Source of the DNA: Vulcanimicrobiota bacterium
Lineage (GTDB): Bacteria > Vulcanimicrobiota > Vulcanimicrobiia > Vulcanimicrobiales > Vulcanimicrobiaceae
Direction: 5' to 3'
NCBI GenBank assembly: GCA_027306785.1
Contig: DAHUZB010000009.1
Coordinates: 222,132 to 286,131, forward strand
Length of the DNA: 64,000 nucleotides
The notes below the pieces were generated by a model. The model was not told the DNA's origin, did no database searches, and was given only the letters and a program-made list of their open reading frames with translations. The translations under genes were made by a program, and so were the position numbers. This document shows positions 8,980 to 18,833 of the stretch, in pieces. The first letter of the stretch is position 1. The number at the start of each line of letters is the position of its first letter.

Positions 8980-9620
8980 CGGAGGCGAAGCCTTCGCTGC
9001 GTTCGGCAATTGCCATCCGCCTGGCCGCCCTTATCGTCTGCACGGTGGGGCAGATCGTTGCGGATGCTTCTGCGCTCGGCATTGGGTCCGCGTGCATCTT
9101 CGTGGTCTCGACTCTACTGTTCGCAATGATTGGGCTGAAGTGGTCCCAGTTTCGGCCGATGCTGAGCGCGGCCCCAATGGGAGCAAAGGAGTATTCCTGC
9201 CGACGAGCGGTAGGCGGGTCATTTTTTGGTGCGGCTGCAGCGCTACTGATCTTGGACAAACTCCCTCTATGGGAGCACGTCTGCGTCCCATTCGTATTGG
9301 GGTCGCTCGGGTACTATCTCGCCGGAAAACTGAGCTGCATCGAATTGCGATGCTGCGAGTCCACGGCGCCCGATCGCGGATTGCGTCTTCCCGTATTGGA
9401 GGTGCTGCTTTGCGCCCTCATTCTCGCTGCTGGGATGTTCCTCACGGTCATCCAGGTTTCGCCCCTTCTCATCCTCACTTTTACGGCGAGCATGTTCGCA
9501 TCGCTGCGCCTGCTCTCCCGTTTGAGGCGAGGACATGGAGTCGCGCACTCGTTCGCCACAATTGACGTCGGCGGGATCTTCGCAATCTCCATCGCGGCGT
9601 CGTTGTTGGCTGGCGCCTAG
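8976..9620 (+). CDS. Polytopic membrane protein of unknown function
   Basis: 214 residues with about five to six hydrophobic membrane segments (for example CIFVVSTLLFAMIGL, VLEVLLCALILAAGMFLTVI, GIFAISIAASLLAG). No family is recognised. ATG 8976 overlaps the secretin stop by 4 bases. It is the last gene of the inserted operon and might serve as an inner-membrane partner of the secretin; that is inference from position only. Confidence 0.6.
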   Translation: MTEAKPSLRSAIAIRLAALIVCTVGQIVADASALGIGSACIFVVSTLLFAMIGLKWSQFRPMLSAAPMGAKEYSCRRAVGGSFFGAAAALLILDKLPLWEHVCVPFVLGSLGYYLAGKLSCIELRCCESTAPDRGLRLPVLEVLLCALILAAGMFLTVIQVSPLLILTFTASMFASLRLLSRLRRGHGVAHSFATIDVGGIFAISIAASLLAGA

Positions 9621-9667
9621 ACTCCGGCTTTTTCTCGCTTAAAACAATTCACCGACAGCTGGCTGAA

Positions 9668-9733
9668 GTGACCCCGCCGGGGCTAGACACCGAATAAGCG
9701 AATTTATCGCAAGAAAGGTGCCCGATGCGAAAG
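9668..9733 (+). mobile_element. Possible IS left-end fragment
   Basis: The 234 bp between the membrane-protein gene and the repeated adaptor tail hold no gene. TGACCCCGCCGGGGCTAGAC, a purine-rich AAAGG and an ATGCGAAAG (Met-Arg-Lys) resemble the left end of an IS3-type element, broken right after the first codons of orfA. Recognised by eye only. Confidence 0.3.
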
Positions 9734-9854
9734 TGGTCTCATGACGGGGCCGAGACCACTCGAAAAATTTAATTCTATTGCTCCGAAAGGCTCATATAGA
9801 TTCGATGGTCAGCTTAGCGAGTTGATGGTCGGGCGCTATTTGAAGTGCAAGGCT

Positions 9855-10076
9855 CTCGTACCCGAGAGCGCGATCGTCGCCGATCCGCAGAGCGGCGACA
9901 CCGTGCTCTTCGTGCGGCAGAAGCAGAAGGACGGCAGCGAGAAGTTCGCCGAGCGCGTCGTTCACGTCGCGCACGAAGACGGCACGACCGCCGAGCTTCG
10001 CGACGGCGTCAGCGCAGGCGAAAAGATCGCCGCACAAGGCGCCTTCGAACTCCTTGCCCCCGCGGGCGGCGGGTAA
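9855..10076 (+). pseudogene. Second copy of the adaptor-gene 3' end (direct repeat copy 2)
   Basis: Codes for the last 73 residues of an RND adaptor, from LVPESAIVADPQSG to the stop, with no upstream adaptor sequence. It differs from 4112-4333 at six positions. The frame extends upstream to 9741 through non-homologous sequence, so a short chimeric peptide could be made, but this is best read as a gene remnant. It marks the right boundary of the inserted block and is followed directly by a dispersed palindromic repeat. Confidence 0.9.
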
Positions 10077-10078
10077 CA

Positions 10079-10156
10079 CCCTTCGACGAGCTCAGGGTGA
10101 CTCTACGAGCCTGTAGTCCTGAGCGAGCGAAGCGAGCCGATGGGTCAGGGTGACAC
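10079..10156. repeat. Dispersed palindromic repeat (CCCTTCGACGAGCTCAGGG type)
   Basis: Contains CCCTTCGACGAGCTCAGGG followed by a second, related half (CCTGAGCGAGCGAAGCGAG ... GGTCAGGGTGACAC). Related copies lie at 21211-21240, 34312-34336 and 45355-45471. The stop codon of the neighbouring permease (TCA on the + strand at 10145-10147) lies inside it. Confidence 0.8.
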
Positions 10157-11554
10157 GTGGGGGGGCGTCGCGCGGGTGAGGGTGCGCAAGTGAGATTTGC
10201 GGTAGCCGTAGGTGGCGTAGATGGCGATGCCGATCACGAACCAGACGCCGAAGCGAATCCACGTCGGCAGCGAGAGTCCGGTGATGAGATAGATGCACGA
10301 GCCCGCGCCGAGAATCGAGAAGAGCCAGACGGCGGGCGCGCGGAACGGGCGCGGCGCGTCGGGTTCGATGACGCGCAGCACGAGCACGCCCACGCAGACG
10401 ATCGCGAACGCGGCGAGCGTACCGATGTTGACGAGCGTGAGCAGTTGATCGAGCGGCAGTGCGGCGGCGAGCAATGCGACGACCACGCCCGTGATCATCG
10501 TCATCGTCGCGGGCGTACGGAAGCGCGGATGCACGCGCGCCACGCTTTCCGGTAAGAGTCGATCGCGCGACATCACGTAGAAGATGCGTACCTGACCGAG
10601 CAGCGAGGTGAGCATCACGGTCGTATTTCCGGCAAGACCGCCGAGCGCCACGATCCAGTAGGCGGTGGGATTGTTGGTCGCCGCCCGGAGCGCATCGAGC
10701 ATCGCCGCACCGTCGCTCAACTGCCCGAACGGCAGCGCGGCAACCGTGAAGAACGTGAGCGCGACGTAGAGCAGGGTGCCGATGATGAGCGCGAGCACGA
10801 TCGCGAAGGGCACGTGCCGCACCGGATCGTGCGCTTCTTCCGATGCGACCGTCACCGTATCGAAGCCGATGTACGCGAAGAAGACGAGCGCCGCGCCCGA
10901 GAGGATGCCGTGCCAGCCGAACGGCGCGATCGGATGCAGGTTGATCGGATGCACCGCGTGCATCGTCGCGCCGATGAAGACGAGCATCGTGACGATCTGA
11001 AAGACGACGAGCGTCGCGTTGACGCTCGCCGACTCGCGAATGCCGACCGCGATCAGCAGGGTGATCGCGAGCACCGCGAGCGATGCGATCACGTCGACCC
11101 GCCCGGAGAGAATCGCCCCGGTCTGCGCCCAGTGCGGCAGCACGATGCCGATGCGCGCGAGCAGATGCTGCGCGTAATCCGACCACGACGCGGCGGTCGG
11201 CGCGACCGAGATGCCGTATTCGAGCACCAAGTCCCAACCGATCACCCAGGCGACGATCTCGCCGAGCGTCGCGTAGGCGTAGGTGTAGGCGCTCCCCGCG
11301 ACCGGCACCATCGAGGCGAACTCCGCATAGCAGAGCGCGACGCACAAACTGACGAGCCCCGAGAGGCCGAAGGCGATGATGACGCCGGGGCCCGCCGCGT
11401 GCGCGCCCGCGCCGATCGTGGGGAAGATGCCGCCGAGCATCGTGCCGAGACCGATCGCCGTGAGCGCGGGCCAGCCGAGCGCACGGCGCAGCTTCGGCCC
11501 GTCGTTCTCGGGCGTGCTCCACGCGAGCGGCTGACGGGCGAAGAGCCCTTTCAC
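10145..11554 (-). CDS. APC-family amino acid permease (cationic amino acid transporter-like)
   Basis: 469 residues with about 12 membrane segments. The start of TM1 (ALTAIGLGTMLGGIFPTIG) and the loop that follows match the APC superfamily, CAT/YfnA group. A GTG start at 11554 overlaps the upstream aldehyde dehydrogenase stop (GTGA), so uptake and oxidation are co-expressed. The C-terminal residues and stop fall inside a dispersed repeat, so the tail may have been altered by insertion. The substrate is probably an amino acid or amine. Confidence 0.87.
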   Translation of the reverse strand: MKGLFARQPLAWSTPENDGPKLRRALGWPALTAIGLGTMLGGIFPTIGAGAHAAGPGVIIAFGLSGLVSLCVALCYAEFASMVPVAGSAYTYAYATLGEIVAWVIGWDLVLEYGISVAPTAASWSDYAQHLLARIGIVLPHWAQTGAILSGRVDVIASLAVLAITLLIAVGIRESASVNATLVVFQIVTMLVFIGATMHAVHPINLHPIAPFGWHGILSGAALVFFAYIGFDTVTVASEEAHDPVRHVPFAIVLALIIGTLLYVALTFFTVAALPFGQLSDGAAMLDALRAATNNPTAYWIVALGGLAGNTTVMLTSLLGQVRIFYVMSRDRLLPESVARVHPRFRTPATMTMITGVVVALLAAALPLDQLLTLVNIGTLAAFAIVCVGVLVLRVIEPDAPRPFRAPAVWLFSILGAGSCIYLITGLSLPTWIRFGVWFVIGIAIYATYGYRKSHLRTLTRATPPHVSP

Positions 11555-12930
11555 CGGTACTTCACCACGAGGGTCTTCAACTCGCTCATCTCGTCCATCG
11601 CGTAGCGCACACCCTCGCGGCCGAAGCCGCTCTCTTTAATCCCGCCGTAGGGAAAGTTATCGATGCGCAGCGTCGGATAGTCGTCGATCACCACGCCGCC
11701 CACGTCGAGGCCGTCGAAGGCGCGGCCGATTGCGCGCACGTCGTGCGTGAAGACGCCCGCCTGCAGGCCGTAGCGCGACGCATTCGTGCGCGCGATGCCG
11801 TCGTCGAGATCCTCGATCGGCGCGACGGTCGCGACGGGGCCGAAGACCTCTTCGCACTCCACCATCATCGCGGGCGTGGTCTCGGCGAGCAGCGTGGGGG
11901 CGATCACGTCGCGGTCGCGCGAGCCGCCGCAGAGCAGCTTCGCGCCGCCCGCGATCGCCTGCGCGATCCAGGCCTGCACGCGATCGGCCGCCGCGGTGTC
12001 GATCAACGGCCCGACGATCGTGTCGTCGTCGCTCGGATCACCCGCCTTCAGCTTGGCGGTCTCTTCGAGCAGGAGCGTGAGGAATGCGTCGTAGCGTTCG
12101 CGCGCGACGAAGATGCGCTGTACCTTGATGCAGACTTGCCCGCTCTGTGCGAAGGCGCCGAGCGCGCAGCGCTTCGCGGCCCAGGCGAGATCGGCGTCGC
12201 CGCAGACGATCGCGGCGGCATTGCCGCCGAGTTCGAGCGCGACGCGCTTCTTACCGGCCACGGATTTTAGATGCCACCCTACCTTGCTCGAGCCGGTAAA
12301 GGAGAGCATCGCGATGCGCTCGTCGGTCGCGAGCTGTTGCGCGATCTCGACCGGCGCGTGCAGCACGGTGAGCGCGTCGCTCGGCCAGCCCGCTTCACGC
12401 ACGATCGTGCCGAGTTCGTGCGCGCAGAGCGGCGCTTGCGGCGGGGCCTTGAGCACGACCGGGTTGCCGACCGCGATCGCGGGCGCGAGCTTGTGCGCGA
12501 CGAGGTTGAGCGGAAAGTTGAACGGCGCGATCGCACCGATCACGCCGACCGGGCGGCGCGCGACGAGCGCGGTGTAGCCTTCGCCCGCGGCGGTGACGTC
12601 GAGCGGTACGAGCTCGCCCGCGCCGCGCGTCACTTCGTCGGCGGCGAGCGAGAAGGTGGAGATCGCGCGGTCGACCTCGGTGCGCGCGAAACGTCGCGGT
12701 TTGCCCGACTCGCGCACCATCAGTTCCGCGAGGCGCTCTCGTTCGCGCGCGAGCGCGGCGGCGATGCGGCGGAGGATCGCTTGCCGTTCGTGGCGCGGCA
12801 GCGCGGCGACGGCCGCCTTGCTCCGCACCGCGGCGGCGATCGCCGCCTCCATCGCGGCGGCGTCGGCGACGGGTACGCGGCCGACCTCGCGGCCGTCCCA
12901 GGGGCTGGTTACGCTCAGGTACTCCGGCAT
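11551..12930 (-). CDS. NAD(P)-dependent aldehyde dehydrogenase
   Basis: 459 residues from ATG 12930 (PEYLSVTSPWDG). The fold markers are all present: APFNFPLN, LSFTGSSKVGW, the general-base Glu in LELGGNAA and the catalytic Cys in FAQSGQVCIK, then CEEVFGPV and GGIKESGFGREG. It oxidises an aldehyde to an acid; the specific substrate is not clear, with GapN-like and phosphonoacetaldehyde-type subfamilies both possible. It is the first gene of a two-gene operon with the permease and lies divergently from the second permease, 118 bp away. Confidence 0.88.
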   Translation of the reverse strand: MPEYLSVTSPWDGREVGRVPVADAAAMEAAIAAAVRSKAAVAALPRHERQAILRRIAAALARERERLAELMVRESGKPRRFARTEVDRAISTFSLAADEVTRGAGELVPLDVTAAGEGYTALVARRPVGVIGAIAPFNFPLNLVAHKLAPAIAVGNPVVLKAPPQAPLCAHELGTIVREAGWPSDALTVLHAPVEIAQQLATDERIAMLSFTGSSKVGWHLKSVAGKKRVALELGGNAAAIVCGDADLAWAAKRCALGAFAQSGQVCIKVQRIFVARERYDAFLTLLLEETAKLKAGDPSDDDTIVGPLIDTAAADRVQAWIAQAIAGGAKLLCGGSRDRDVIAPTLLAETTPAMMVECEEVFGPVATVAPIEDLDDGIARTNASRYGLQAGVFTHDVRAIGRAFDGLDVGGVVIDDYPTLRIDNFPYGGIKESGFGREGVRYAMDEMSELKTLVVKYR

Positions 12931-13048
12931 GGGCGCTTCTTTGGATCGAAGCGGCGCCGAGCCTTTGGCTCGCCGGACATAAATCCGCGAAAGTTTTGTG
13001 TGCTCGCACATGGCCGCGCGGCGCGAGCATCCGGTACGCTAGGAGCGC

Positions 13049-14443
13049 ATGCAAGAGAAGACCCAACTCCGGCGCGGCTCGCTCTCGTTCGTCGAGGTCT
13101 TGGCGGCCTCGGTGGCGCTCATCGGTTTGAGCATGACGCCGGTGCTGATCGCGCCCTATATGTTCGCCGCGGCGGGCAACGGCTCGTGGCTCGCCTATGT
13201 CTTCGGCGGGGTGATGCTGCTGCTTGTGGCGATGAACCTCAATCACTTCGCGCGGCGCGCGACCGGCGCGGGCTCGATGTTCCTGTACGCGGCCGATGAG
13301 TTGGGGCCGGCGATCGGCACGCTCGCGGGCTGGAGCCTGGTCTGGGCCTACGTATTCGTCGGCGCCTCGCAGTTCGGCGCGCAGTCACTCTTCGTGGGGC
13401 TCCTCGCGTCGGCGTTCGGCGGCGCGGTGCCCGCGCTTGTCGTGATGATCGGGCTCGCGGTCGTGTGCTGGCTGCTCGCGGTGCGCGACGTGGCGCTCTC
13501 GACGATCATCATGCTCGTGCTCGAGACGATCTCGGTCGCGATCATCTGTACGCTCGTCGGCATCGTGCTCTTCAAGCACGGCGCGCACGTCGATCTCGCG
13601 CAACTGCACCTGGAAGGCGTCGGACGCGCGAGCATCGGACTCGGCATCGCGACCGCCGTCTTCAGCTTTGTCGGCTTCGAGAGCGCGACCGCGTTCGGTG
13701 ACGAGGCGCGCAATCCGCTCGTGAACATCCCGCGGGCGGTGATCTGGAGCGTGATCATCGCGGGCGCCTTCTTCGTGCTCGCGATGTATGCCGAGGTCCT
13801 GGGGCTGCACGGCGTGAAACCGCCGCTCGATCAGCAGAGCGCGCCGCTCTGGGCGCTCGCCGATACGTTTCAAGCGGGATACCTGAAGCTCCCGATCACG
13901 ATCGGCGCGATCTTCAGCTCCTTCTCGGTTGCGCTCGCCTGCGTGAATACCTCGGCGCGCATCATGCTGCCGATGGCGCAGAGCGGATTGCTGCCGCGCG
14001 GGCTCGCCGCGATCCATCCGCGCTTTCGTACGCCGCACGTCGCACTCGCCGTGACCGTGGCGGTGATGTTCGCGATCGGGGTCGGAATGTACGCGATCCG
14101 CGTCGCGCCGATCGATATCTTCAATTATTGCGGTACGTTGAGCTCGCTGAGCTTCATCGCGGTCTATCTGTTGATCTCGATCGCCGCGCCGAAGTTCCTC
14201 AAACGTATCGGCGAACTGCGCGTGGTCGATACGGTGGTGGCGGTGCTCTCGTGCCTCTTCTTGGCGGGTGCGGCGATCACGCTCTTCTATCCGGTTCCGC
14301 CCGCACCGACGACCTGGTTTCCGTATCTCTTCATCGTCTATCTCGCGGCGGGCCTCGTGCTCTACCGCATCTCGCTGCGCAACGCGCGCATCATCGCACC
14401 CGACGTCACCGCGGCCGATGCCGCAACGGAACACGCATCATGA
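13049..14443 (+). CDS. APC-family amino acid permease
   Basis: 464 residues with about 12 membrane segments. The N-terminus (LSFVEVLAASVALIGLSMTP) and FSFVGFESATAFGDEARNP in the middle are typical of APC transporters. Its stop overlaps the aminotransferase start (ATGA). With the two enzymes downstream it forms an uptake-plus-degradation operon for an omega-amino acid such as beta-alanine; that substrate is inferred from the enzymes. Confidence 0.86.
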   Translation: MQEKTQLRRGSLSFVEVLAASVALIGLSMTPVLIAPYMFAAAGNGSWLAYVFGGVMLLLVAMNLNHFARRATGAGSMFLYAADELGPAIGTLAGWSLVWAYVFVGASQFGAQSLFVGLLASAFGGAVPALVVMIGLAVVCWLLAVRDVALSTIIMLVLETISVAIICTLVGIVLFKHGAHVDLAQLHLEGVGRASIGLGIATAVFSFVGFESATAFGDEARNPLVNIPRAVIWSVIIAGAFFVLAMYAEVLGLHGVKPPLDQQSAPLWALADTFQAGYLKLPITIGAIFSSFSVALACVNTSARIMLPMAQSGLLPRGLAAIHPRFRTPHVALAVTVAVMFAIGVGMYAIRVAPIDIFNYCGTLSSLSFIAVYLLISIAAPKFLKRIGELRVVDTVVAVLSCLFLAGAAITLFYPVPPAPTTWFPYLFIVYLAAGLVLYRISLRNARIIAPDVTAADAATEHAS

Positions 14444-15768
14444 CCACGCAGACCCTCGATACCGCCGCACTCCATCGCCGCTACGTGCTCACGCCGTGGT
14501 CGGCGCAGGCGAGCGTCGCGATGCCGACCATCGACCGCGCTGAAGGCTCGTATCTCTACGATACCGACGGCAAGCGCTATCTCGATCTCTCAGCCGGACT
14601 CGTGGCGGTGAATCTGGGGCACGCGCATCCGCACGTGGCGCGCGCGATCGCGGAGCAGGCATCGCGCCTGACCTACGCGTCGCCGCAGTTCTTCAACGCG
14701 ACGCGCGCGCGCTTGGCCGAGCGGCTCTCCGCGCATGCGCCGTGGGAGGAAGGCTGCCGCGCCTTCTTTACGACCGGCGGCGGCGAAGCGAACGAAGACG
14801 CGGTGAAGATGGCGCGCGCGATCACGGGGCGCTACAAAGTGCTTGCCGCCTATCGCTCGTTCCACGGCTCGGCGCCGGGCGCGGGTACGCTTACCGGAGA
14901 GAATCGCCGCTGGGCGAACGAGCCGGGGATGCCGGGCGTGCTGCACTTCTTCGCGCCGAATCCGTATCGCAGCCCGTTTCACACCGACGATCCCGCGACG
15001 GAGTGCGCCCGCGCGATCGAGCATCTGGAGCTCGTGCTCACCTATGAAAATCCGCAGGCGGTCGCGGCGATTCTGATCGAGCCGGTGGTCGGAACCAACG
15101 GCGCGATCGTCTATCCCGACGGCTACCTTGCGGCGCTGCGCGAGCTCTGCAGTCGGCACGGAATCGTGCTGATCTTCGATGAGGTGATGTGCGGATTCGG
15201 GCGTACCGGCGCGTCGTTCGCCTCGGTGAAGTTCGGCGTCGCGCCCGACATGATCACCTTCGCCAAGGCGGTGACTTCGGCGTACGTGCCGCTCGGCGGC
15301 GTGCTCGTGCGCGAACCGCTCGCGCGCTACTTCGACGACCACGCGCTGCAGTGCGGACACACGTTCTCGGGCCATCCGCTCGCGATCGCCGCCGCCTCGG
15401 CCGCGCTCGACGCGTACGAGAGCGAGGGACTCTTCACGCGCGCGAACGAGATCGAAGGCTGGATTCGCGAGGATCTCGCGGAGGTCGCGCGCCGCAGCAC
15501 GCTCGTCGGCGATGCACGCGGCGTGGGCGCGTTCTGGGCAGTGGAACTGGTGAAAGATCGCGTGACCAAGGAGCCGATCGCGGCGTGGCAGGGCGCGAGC
15601 GCAGGCCCGTTGCCGAAGCTGCTCGCCGATCTGCGCGCGCGCGGTGTCTACGCCTTCGGGCGCTACAATATCATCCTCGTCACGCCGCCGCTCACGATTA
15701 CGCGTGAGGAATTGCGTGAAGGCTTGCGCGCGCTCGGCGACGCGCTGGAGGTGTTTGCATGCAGCTAG
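14440..15768 (+). CDS. Class III (omega) aminotransferase, beta-alanine/taurine:pyruvate type
   Basis: PLP enzyme of 442 residues. The PLP lysine sits in [16 protein letters not shown] (about residue 275), after the conserved [13 protein letters not shown]. The N-terminal motif [21 protein letters not shown] is typical. It would transfer an omega-amino group to a keto acid, giving a semialdehyde for the dehydrogenase that follows. The start overlaps the permease by 4 bases and the end overlaps mmsA by 10 bases. Substrate preference is inferred from the MmsA partner. Confidence 0.88.
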   Translation: MTTQTLDTAALHRRYVLTPWSAQASVAMPTIDRAEGSYLYDTDGKRYLDLSAGLVAVNLGHAHPHVARAIAEQASRLTYASPQFFNATRARLAERLSAHAPWEEGCRAFFTTGGGEANEDAVKMARAITGRYKVLAAYRSFHGSAPGAGTLTGENRRWANEPGMPGVLHFFAPNPYRSPFHTDDPATECARAIEHLELVLTYENPQAVAAILIEPVVGTNGAIVYPDGYLAALRELCSRHGIVLIFDEVMCGFGRTGASFASVKFGVAPDMITFAKAVTSAYVPLGGVLVREPLARYFDDHALQCGHTFSGHPLAIAAASAALDAYESEGLFTRANEIEGWIREDLAEVARRSTLVGDARGVGAFWAVELVKDRVTKEPIAAWQGASAGPLPKLLADLRARGVYAFGRYNIILVTPPLTITREELREGLRALGDALEVFACS

Positions 15769-17261
15769 CGATGCGTTCGGTCGGGCATTTCATCGGCGGC
15801 GAGGAGATCGCGGCCTCGGGTGAGACACAGGCGATCTGGAATCCCGCGACCGGCGAGCAGCAGGGCGCGGTCGCGCTCGGTGGAGCGGCGGAGGCCGACG
15901 CGGCGGTAACGGCGGCAGCGCGCGCGTTCGACGCGTGGGCCCTGCGTTCGCCTTCGCAGCGCGCGAACGTGCTCTTTCGCTTTCGCGAGCTGATGCACGC
16001 GAATCTCGATCGCTTGGCGGCGCTCGTCACCGCGGAGCACGGCAAGACGCGCGATGACGCGCGCGCCGAGGTGCTGCGCGGGCTCGACGTGGTCGACTTC
16101 GCCTGCGGCATTCCGCAACTGCTCAAAGGCGAGTTCAACGCGGGCGTGAGTCGCGAGATCGATGCGTACGCGCTGCGGCAGCCGCTCGGCGTTTGCGTGG
16201 GCATCACACCGTTTAACTTTCCGGCGATGGTGCCGATGTGGATGTTTCCGGTGGCGCTCGCGTGCGGCAACACCTTCGTGCTCAAGCCGAGCGAACGCGA
16301 TCCCTCGCTCGGCATCGAGATGGCGAAGCTGCTGCGCGAGGCGGGCTTGCCGAGCGGCGTATTTAACGTGGTCAACGGCGGCGCCGCCGCGGTCGATGCG
16401 TTGATCGCGCACTGCGAGACGGCGGCGGTGAGTTTCGTCGGTTCGACCCCGATCGCGCGGCGCGTCTTTGAGACGGCGAACGCGCATCGAAAGCGCGTGC
16501 AGGCGCTCGGCGGTGCAAAGAACCACCTGGTCGTGATGCCCGACGCGGAGATGGACGCGACGGTCGAAGCGCTGGTGGGTGCCGCATACGGTTCGGCGGG
16601 CGAGCGCTGCATGGCGATCTCCGTCGCGGTCGCCGTCGGCGACGCCACGGCCGACGAGTTGGTCGCGCGCATCGTGGCACGTCTGGAGACGCTGCGTGTC
16701 GACGCAGGCGACGTTCCCGATGTGGAGATGGGGCCGCTCGTCACGCGCGAGCATCGCGACCGCGTCGCGAGCTACATCGCGCTCGGCGAGCAGGAGGGCG
16801 CCTCGCTCGTGGTCGACGGCCGCGAACATGCGGCAGCGCAGCGCGCGGGATTCTTCCTCGGGCCAACGCTCTTCGATCGCGTGACGTCGTCGATGCGCAT
16901 CTATCGCGAAGAGATTTTCGGACCGGTGCTCTGCGTCGTGCGCGTGCCATCGCTCGACGCCGCGCTCGAGCTGATCGCCGATCACGAGTACGGCAACGGC
17001 GCCGCGATTTTCACGCGCGACGGCGCGCACGCGCGCTACTTCGAACGTCGCGTGACCGCGGGAATGGTCGGTATCAACGTCGCGATACCCGTGCCGATGG
17101 CGTTCAACAGCTTCGGCGGCTGGAAGTCCTCGCTCTTCGGCGATCACCACGTGCACGGCCCCGAAGGCGTGCGCTTCTACACGCGGCTCAAAAGCGTGAC
17201 CGCGCGTTGGTCGGAGTCACCCGATCGCCAAGGCTTCTCGATGCCCACGAGCGGGAGTTAG
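15759..17261 (+). CDS. mmsA: Methylmalonate/malonate-semialdehyde dehydrogenase (CoA-acylating)
   Basis: 500 residues. It belongs to the CoA-acylating ALDH group: the usual general-base Glu region is replaced by [17 protein letters not shown], the MMSDH signature, and the catalytic Cys is in [11 protein letters not shown] (about residue 284). It converts malonate or methylmalonate semialdehyde, CoA and NAD to acetyl- or propionyl-CoA, CO2 and NADH. Encoded just after an omega-aminotransferase and a permease, it probably completes beta-alanine (or beta-aminoisobutyrate) breakdown. It ends convergent with the DUF4282 gene with a 4-base overlap. Confidence 0.92.
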   Translation: MQLAMRSVGHFIGGEEIAASGETQAIWNPATGEQQGAVALGGAAEADAAVTAAARAFDAWALRSPSQRANVLFRFRELMHANLDRLAALVTAEHGKTRDDARAEVLRGLDVVDFACGIPQLLKGEFNAGVSREIDAYALRQPLGVCVGITPFNFPAMVPMWMFPVALACGNTFVLKPSERDPSLGIEMAKLLREAGLPSGVFNVVNGGAAAVDALIAHCETAAVSFVGSTPIARRVFETANAHRKRVQALGGAKNHLVVMPDAEMDATVEALVGAAYGSAGERCMAISVAVAVGDATADELVARIVARLETLRVDAGDVPDVEMGPLVTREHRDRVASYIALGEQEGASLVVDGREHAAAQRAGFFLGPTLFDRVTSSMRIYREEIFGPVLCVVRVPSLDAALELIADHEYGNGAAIFTRDGAHARYFERRVTAGMVGINVAIPVPMAFNSFGGWKSSLFGDHHVHGPEGVRFYTRLKSVTARWSESPDRQGFSMPTSGS

Positions 17262-17578
17262 CGCCGCAGAGACTCGGTGTTCTCGGCGATGCGAAAGACC
17301 GCGACGATGAATTCGAGCGAGATGCGCGCCGAGATCGCGCCGAGGATGAAGGTGATCGGTGCCAGGATCAGGTGCAGCAGGATGCCCCCGGCGCTCGGCC
17401 CTGAGGACCCGAAGAGGCCGTAGCTCGGCACGAAGCCCGAGACGAGGACGAAGAACGACCAGATCGCGATCCCGATCAGCGAGATCAGGTAGACGAACCG
17501 AATGATCGTCGGCGTAACGAAGCGGTGGAACGAGAGATCGAAGAGCGAGGCGAAGAAGCCTTTGTTCTGTTCGGTCAT
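17258..17578 (-). CDS. DUF4282 membrane protein
   Basis: 106 residues from ATG 17578. The opening [23 protein letters not shown] fits the DUF4282 pattern (short amphipathic start then two membrane helices); residues about 25-50 and 65-90 are the helices. Function unknown. A longer reading would add a polar, unsupported N-terminus. Confidence 0.75.
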   Translation of the reverse strand: MTEQNKGFFASLFDLSFHRFVTPTIIRFVYLISLIGIAIWSFFVLVSGFVPSYGLFGSSGPSAGGILLHLILAPITFILGAISARISLEFIVAVFRIAENTESLRR

Positions 17579-17621
17579 AACGCGCGTTTCGCGGCGCACG
17601 CTCGGCGTTCCGTGAGTCTTT

Positions 17622-17633
17622 CTACCCGGGTAG
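17622..17633. promoter_or_regulatory. 12-bp perfect palindrome upstream of the DUF4282 gene
   Basis: CTACCCGGGTAG, 44 bp upstream of the DUF4282 start in the 240-bp gap before the next gene. It could be an operator; no regulator is known. Confidence 0.25.
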
Positions 17634-17818
17634 GGCCGCACGATGTTTCGCCTCCGAATCGATGCTTATTACGCGGGAAGTTGCGTCAGGTTTCTTGACG
17701 GAGCGAATGTCCGGTTGCTAGCATTTCGGCAGCGTCGATTTTGCGTTTGCTCGTGTGTCGAATGCTCTGTCGCGGATTGAATTCATCGCGCCCGAGCCTG
17801 CATGTATGGAGGTTCGTG

Positions 17819-18751
17819 GTGTCTTCATTTTTCAGTCGCGTAGCTGCGGCATTTCTTGTTGTATCCCTCGTCTTTGCCGCTGGTTGTTCCGGCGGAGCCA
17901 ACGCGGTCTTACCGCATAGATCGGCTCAGATTACGCAGCCGGTCGGCGTTGGCGGAGGGAACAGTTGCGCCACGCAGGGCACGTGCCAGAACCAGGGCTG
18001 CAGCCAGAACGTGGGCGTCGATGCCTGTTCAGGTGGGTGCGATGCCACGTGTCAAACCGCAAATCTGCCTTGCATGGCCTGCGCAGGGGCGACCGGGGAT
18101 CCGTTCGGTGTTCCGGGGCCCGTTATTCGCGGAGAGCCGACGAACCCGTATTGCTTTTACAAGAGCGGCCAACAGGTCTGCCTGTCGAGCTTGATTACGG
18201 CGCTGCGCTTTTTGCCGCCGGTCGCAAAATCGTTTTATCGCTCCCTACTGCCTGCGCAACCCTAATTCGTCACCTCAGACGTAGCAAATCAAGTAGTCGC
18301 CTCGTTCTTACGTAAAGACGCTTACGAAGCGTTCGCATCCGACACGAATGTCGCCATGTACAGCTGGAGCAGCGAAATGAACGCCGCAGTCCAGGGCGAT
18401 ACCGCGTCTTTTGCAGACCCGGGTACGATCACGGCAAATACGTTGATCCGCTTTAGCGGTAGCGAACAAGGAGCCTTGACAGGAAATTGGTGGACGACCG
18501 TGGAGAACGTAGTACGTAGTGACGGAACTGCTGTACTTTCGCCCGAAGAGATTCAATCTGTGCTCGGCCTTACTTATACGCCGACGTATGCCGCTATCGG
18601 TGGAGAGTTCCCGCCAGGTAGTTCCGTGTATGTCGGCGAGGTCGCGCCTGTTGTGAACACTGCGAATGGGGGTGCTCTTCAGGTATTTAGCACTGATGCT
18701 GCGGAAGGCACGGAATCGTTTAACATTGGAGCCGCGCTTCAGGATCTTTAG
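17819..18751 (+). pseudogene. Cys-rich lipoprotein with toxin-like C-terminal domain, split by an in-frame TAA
   Basis: GTG 17819 follows GGAGG (17808-17812). Residues 1-31 are a lipoprotein signal (LVVSLVFAAGC). A region with about nine cysteines follows (CATQGTCQNQGC ... CSGGCDATC), then a linker ending LLPAQP and a TAA at 18263-18265. The same frame stays open from 18266 to a TAG at 18749-18751 and has no plausible start of its own: no Shine-Dalgarno lies before the first ATG, 18356. That second part has IRFSGSEQG, GNWWTT, LSPEEIQSVLGL, FPPGSSVYVGEVAP and NGGALQVF, an order resembling C-terminal ART/NADase-type domains of polymorphic toxins. I read it as one gene broken by a nonsense codon; a 148-residue lipoprotein followed by debris is the alternative. 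Confidence 0.5.
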
Positions 18752-18833
18752 GCAGCCGCTGCAGCGTTAGACGTCCATCGTAGCTCAAGACTGTGAGTCT
18801 ACACGTTGATGTTCAAAGGAGGTGGAGACCTAC

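Noticed and set aside
9741..10076. A 111-codon gene made of unknown sequence fused to the adaptor tail
   Set aside because: The first 38 codons have no homology or ribosome site; the rest is a displaced copy of the adaptor 3' end, so it is treated as a remnant.
15765..17156. 463-codon open frame opposite mmsA
   Set aside because: Antisense shadow; composition typical of reverse-read GC-rich genes, while mmsA has full signature motifs.
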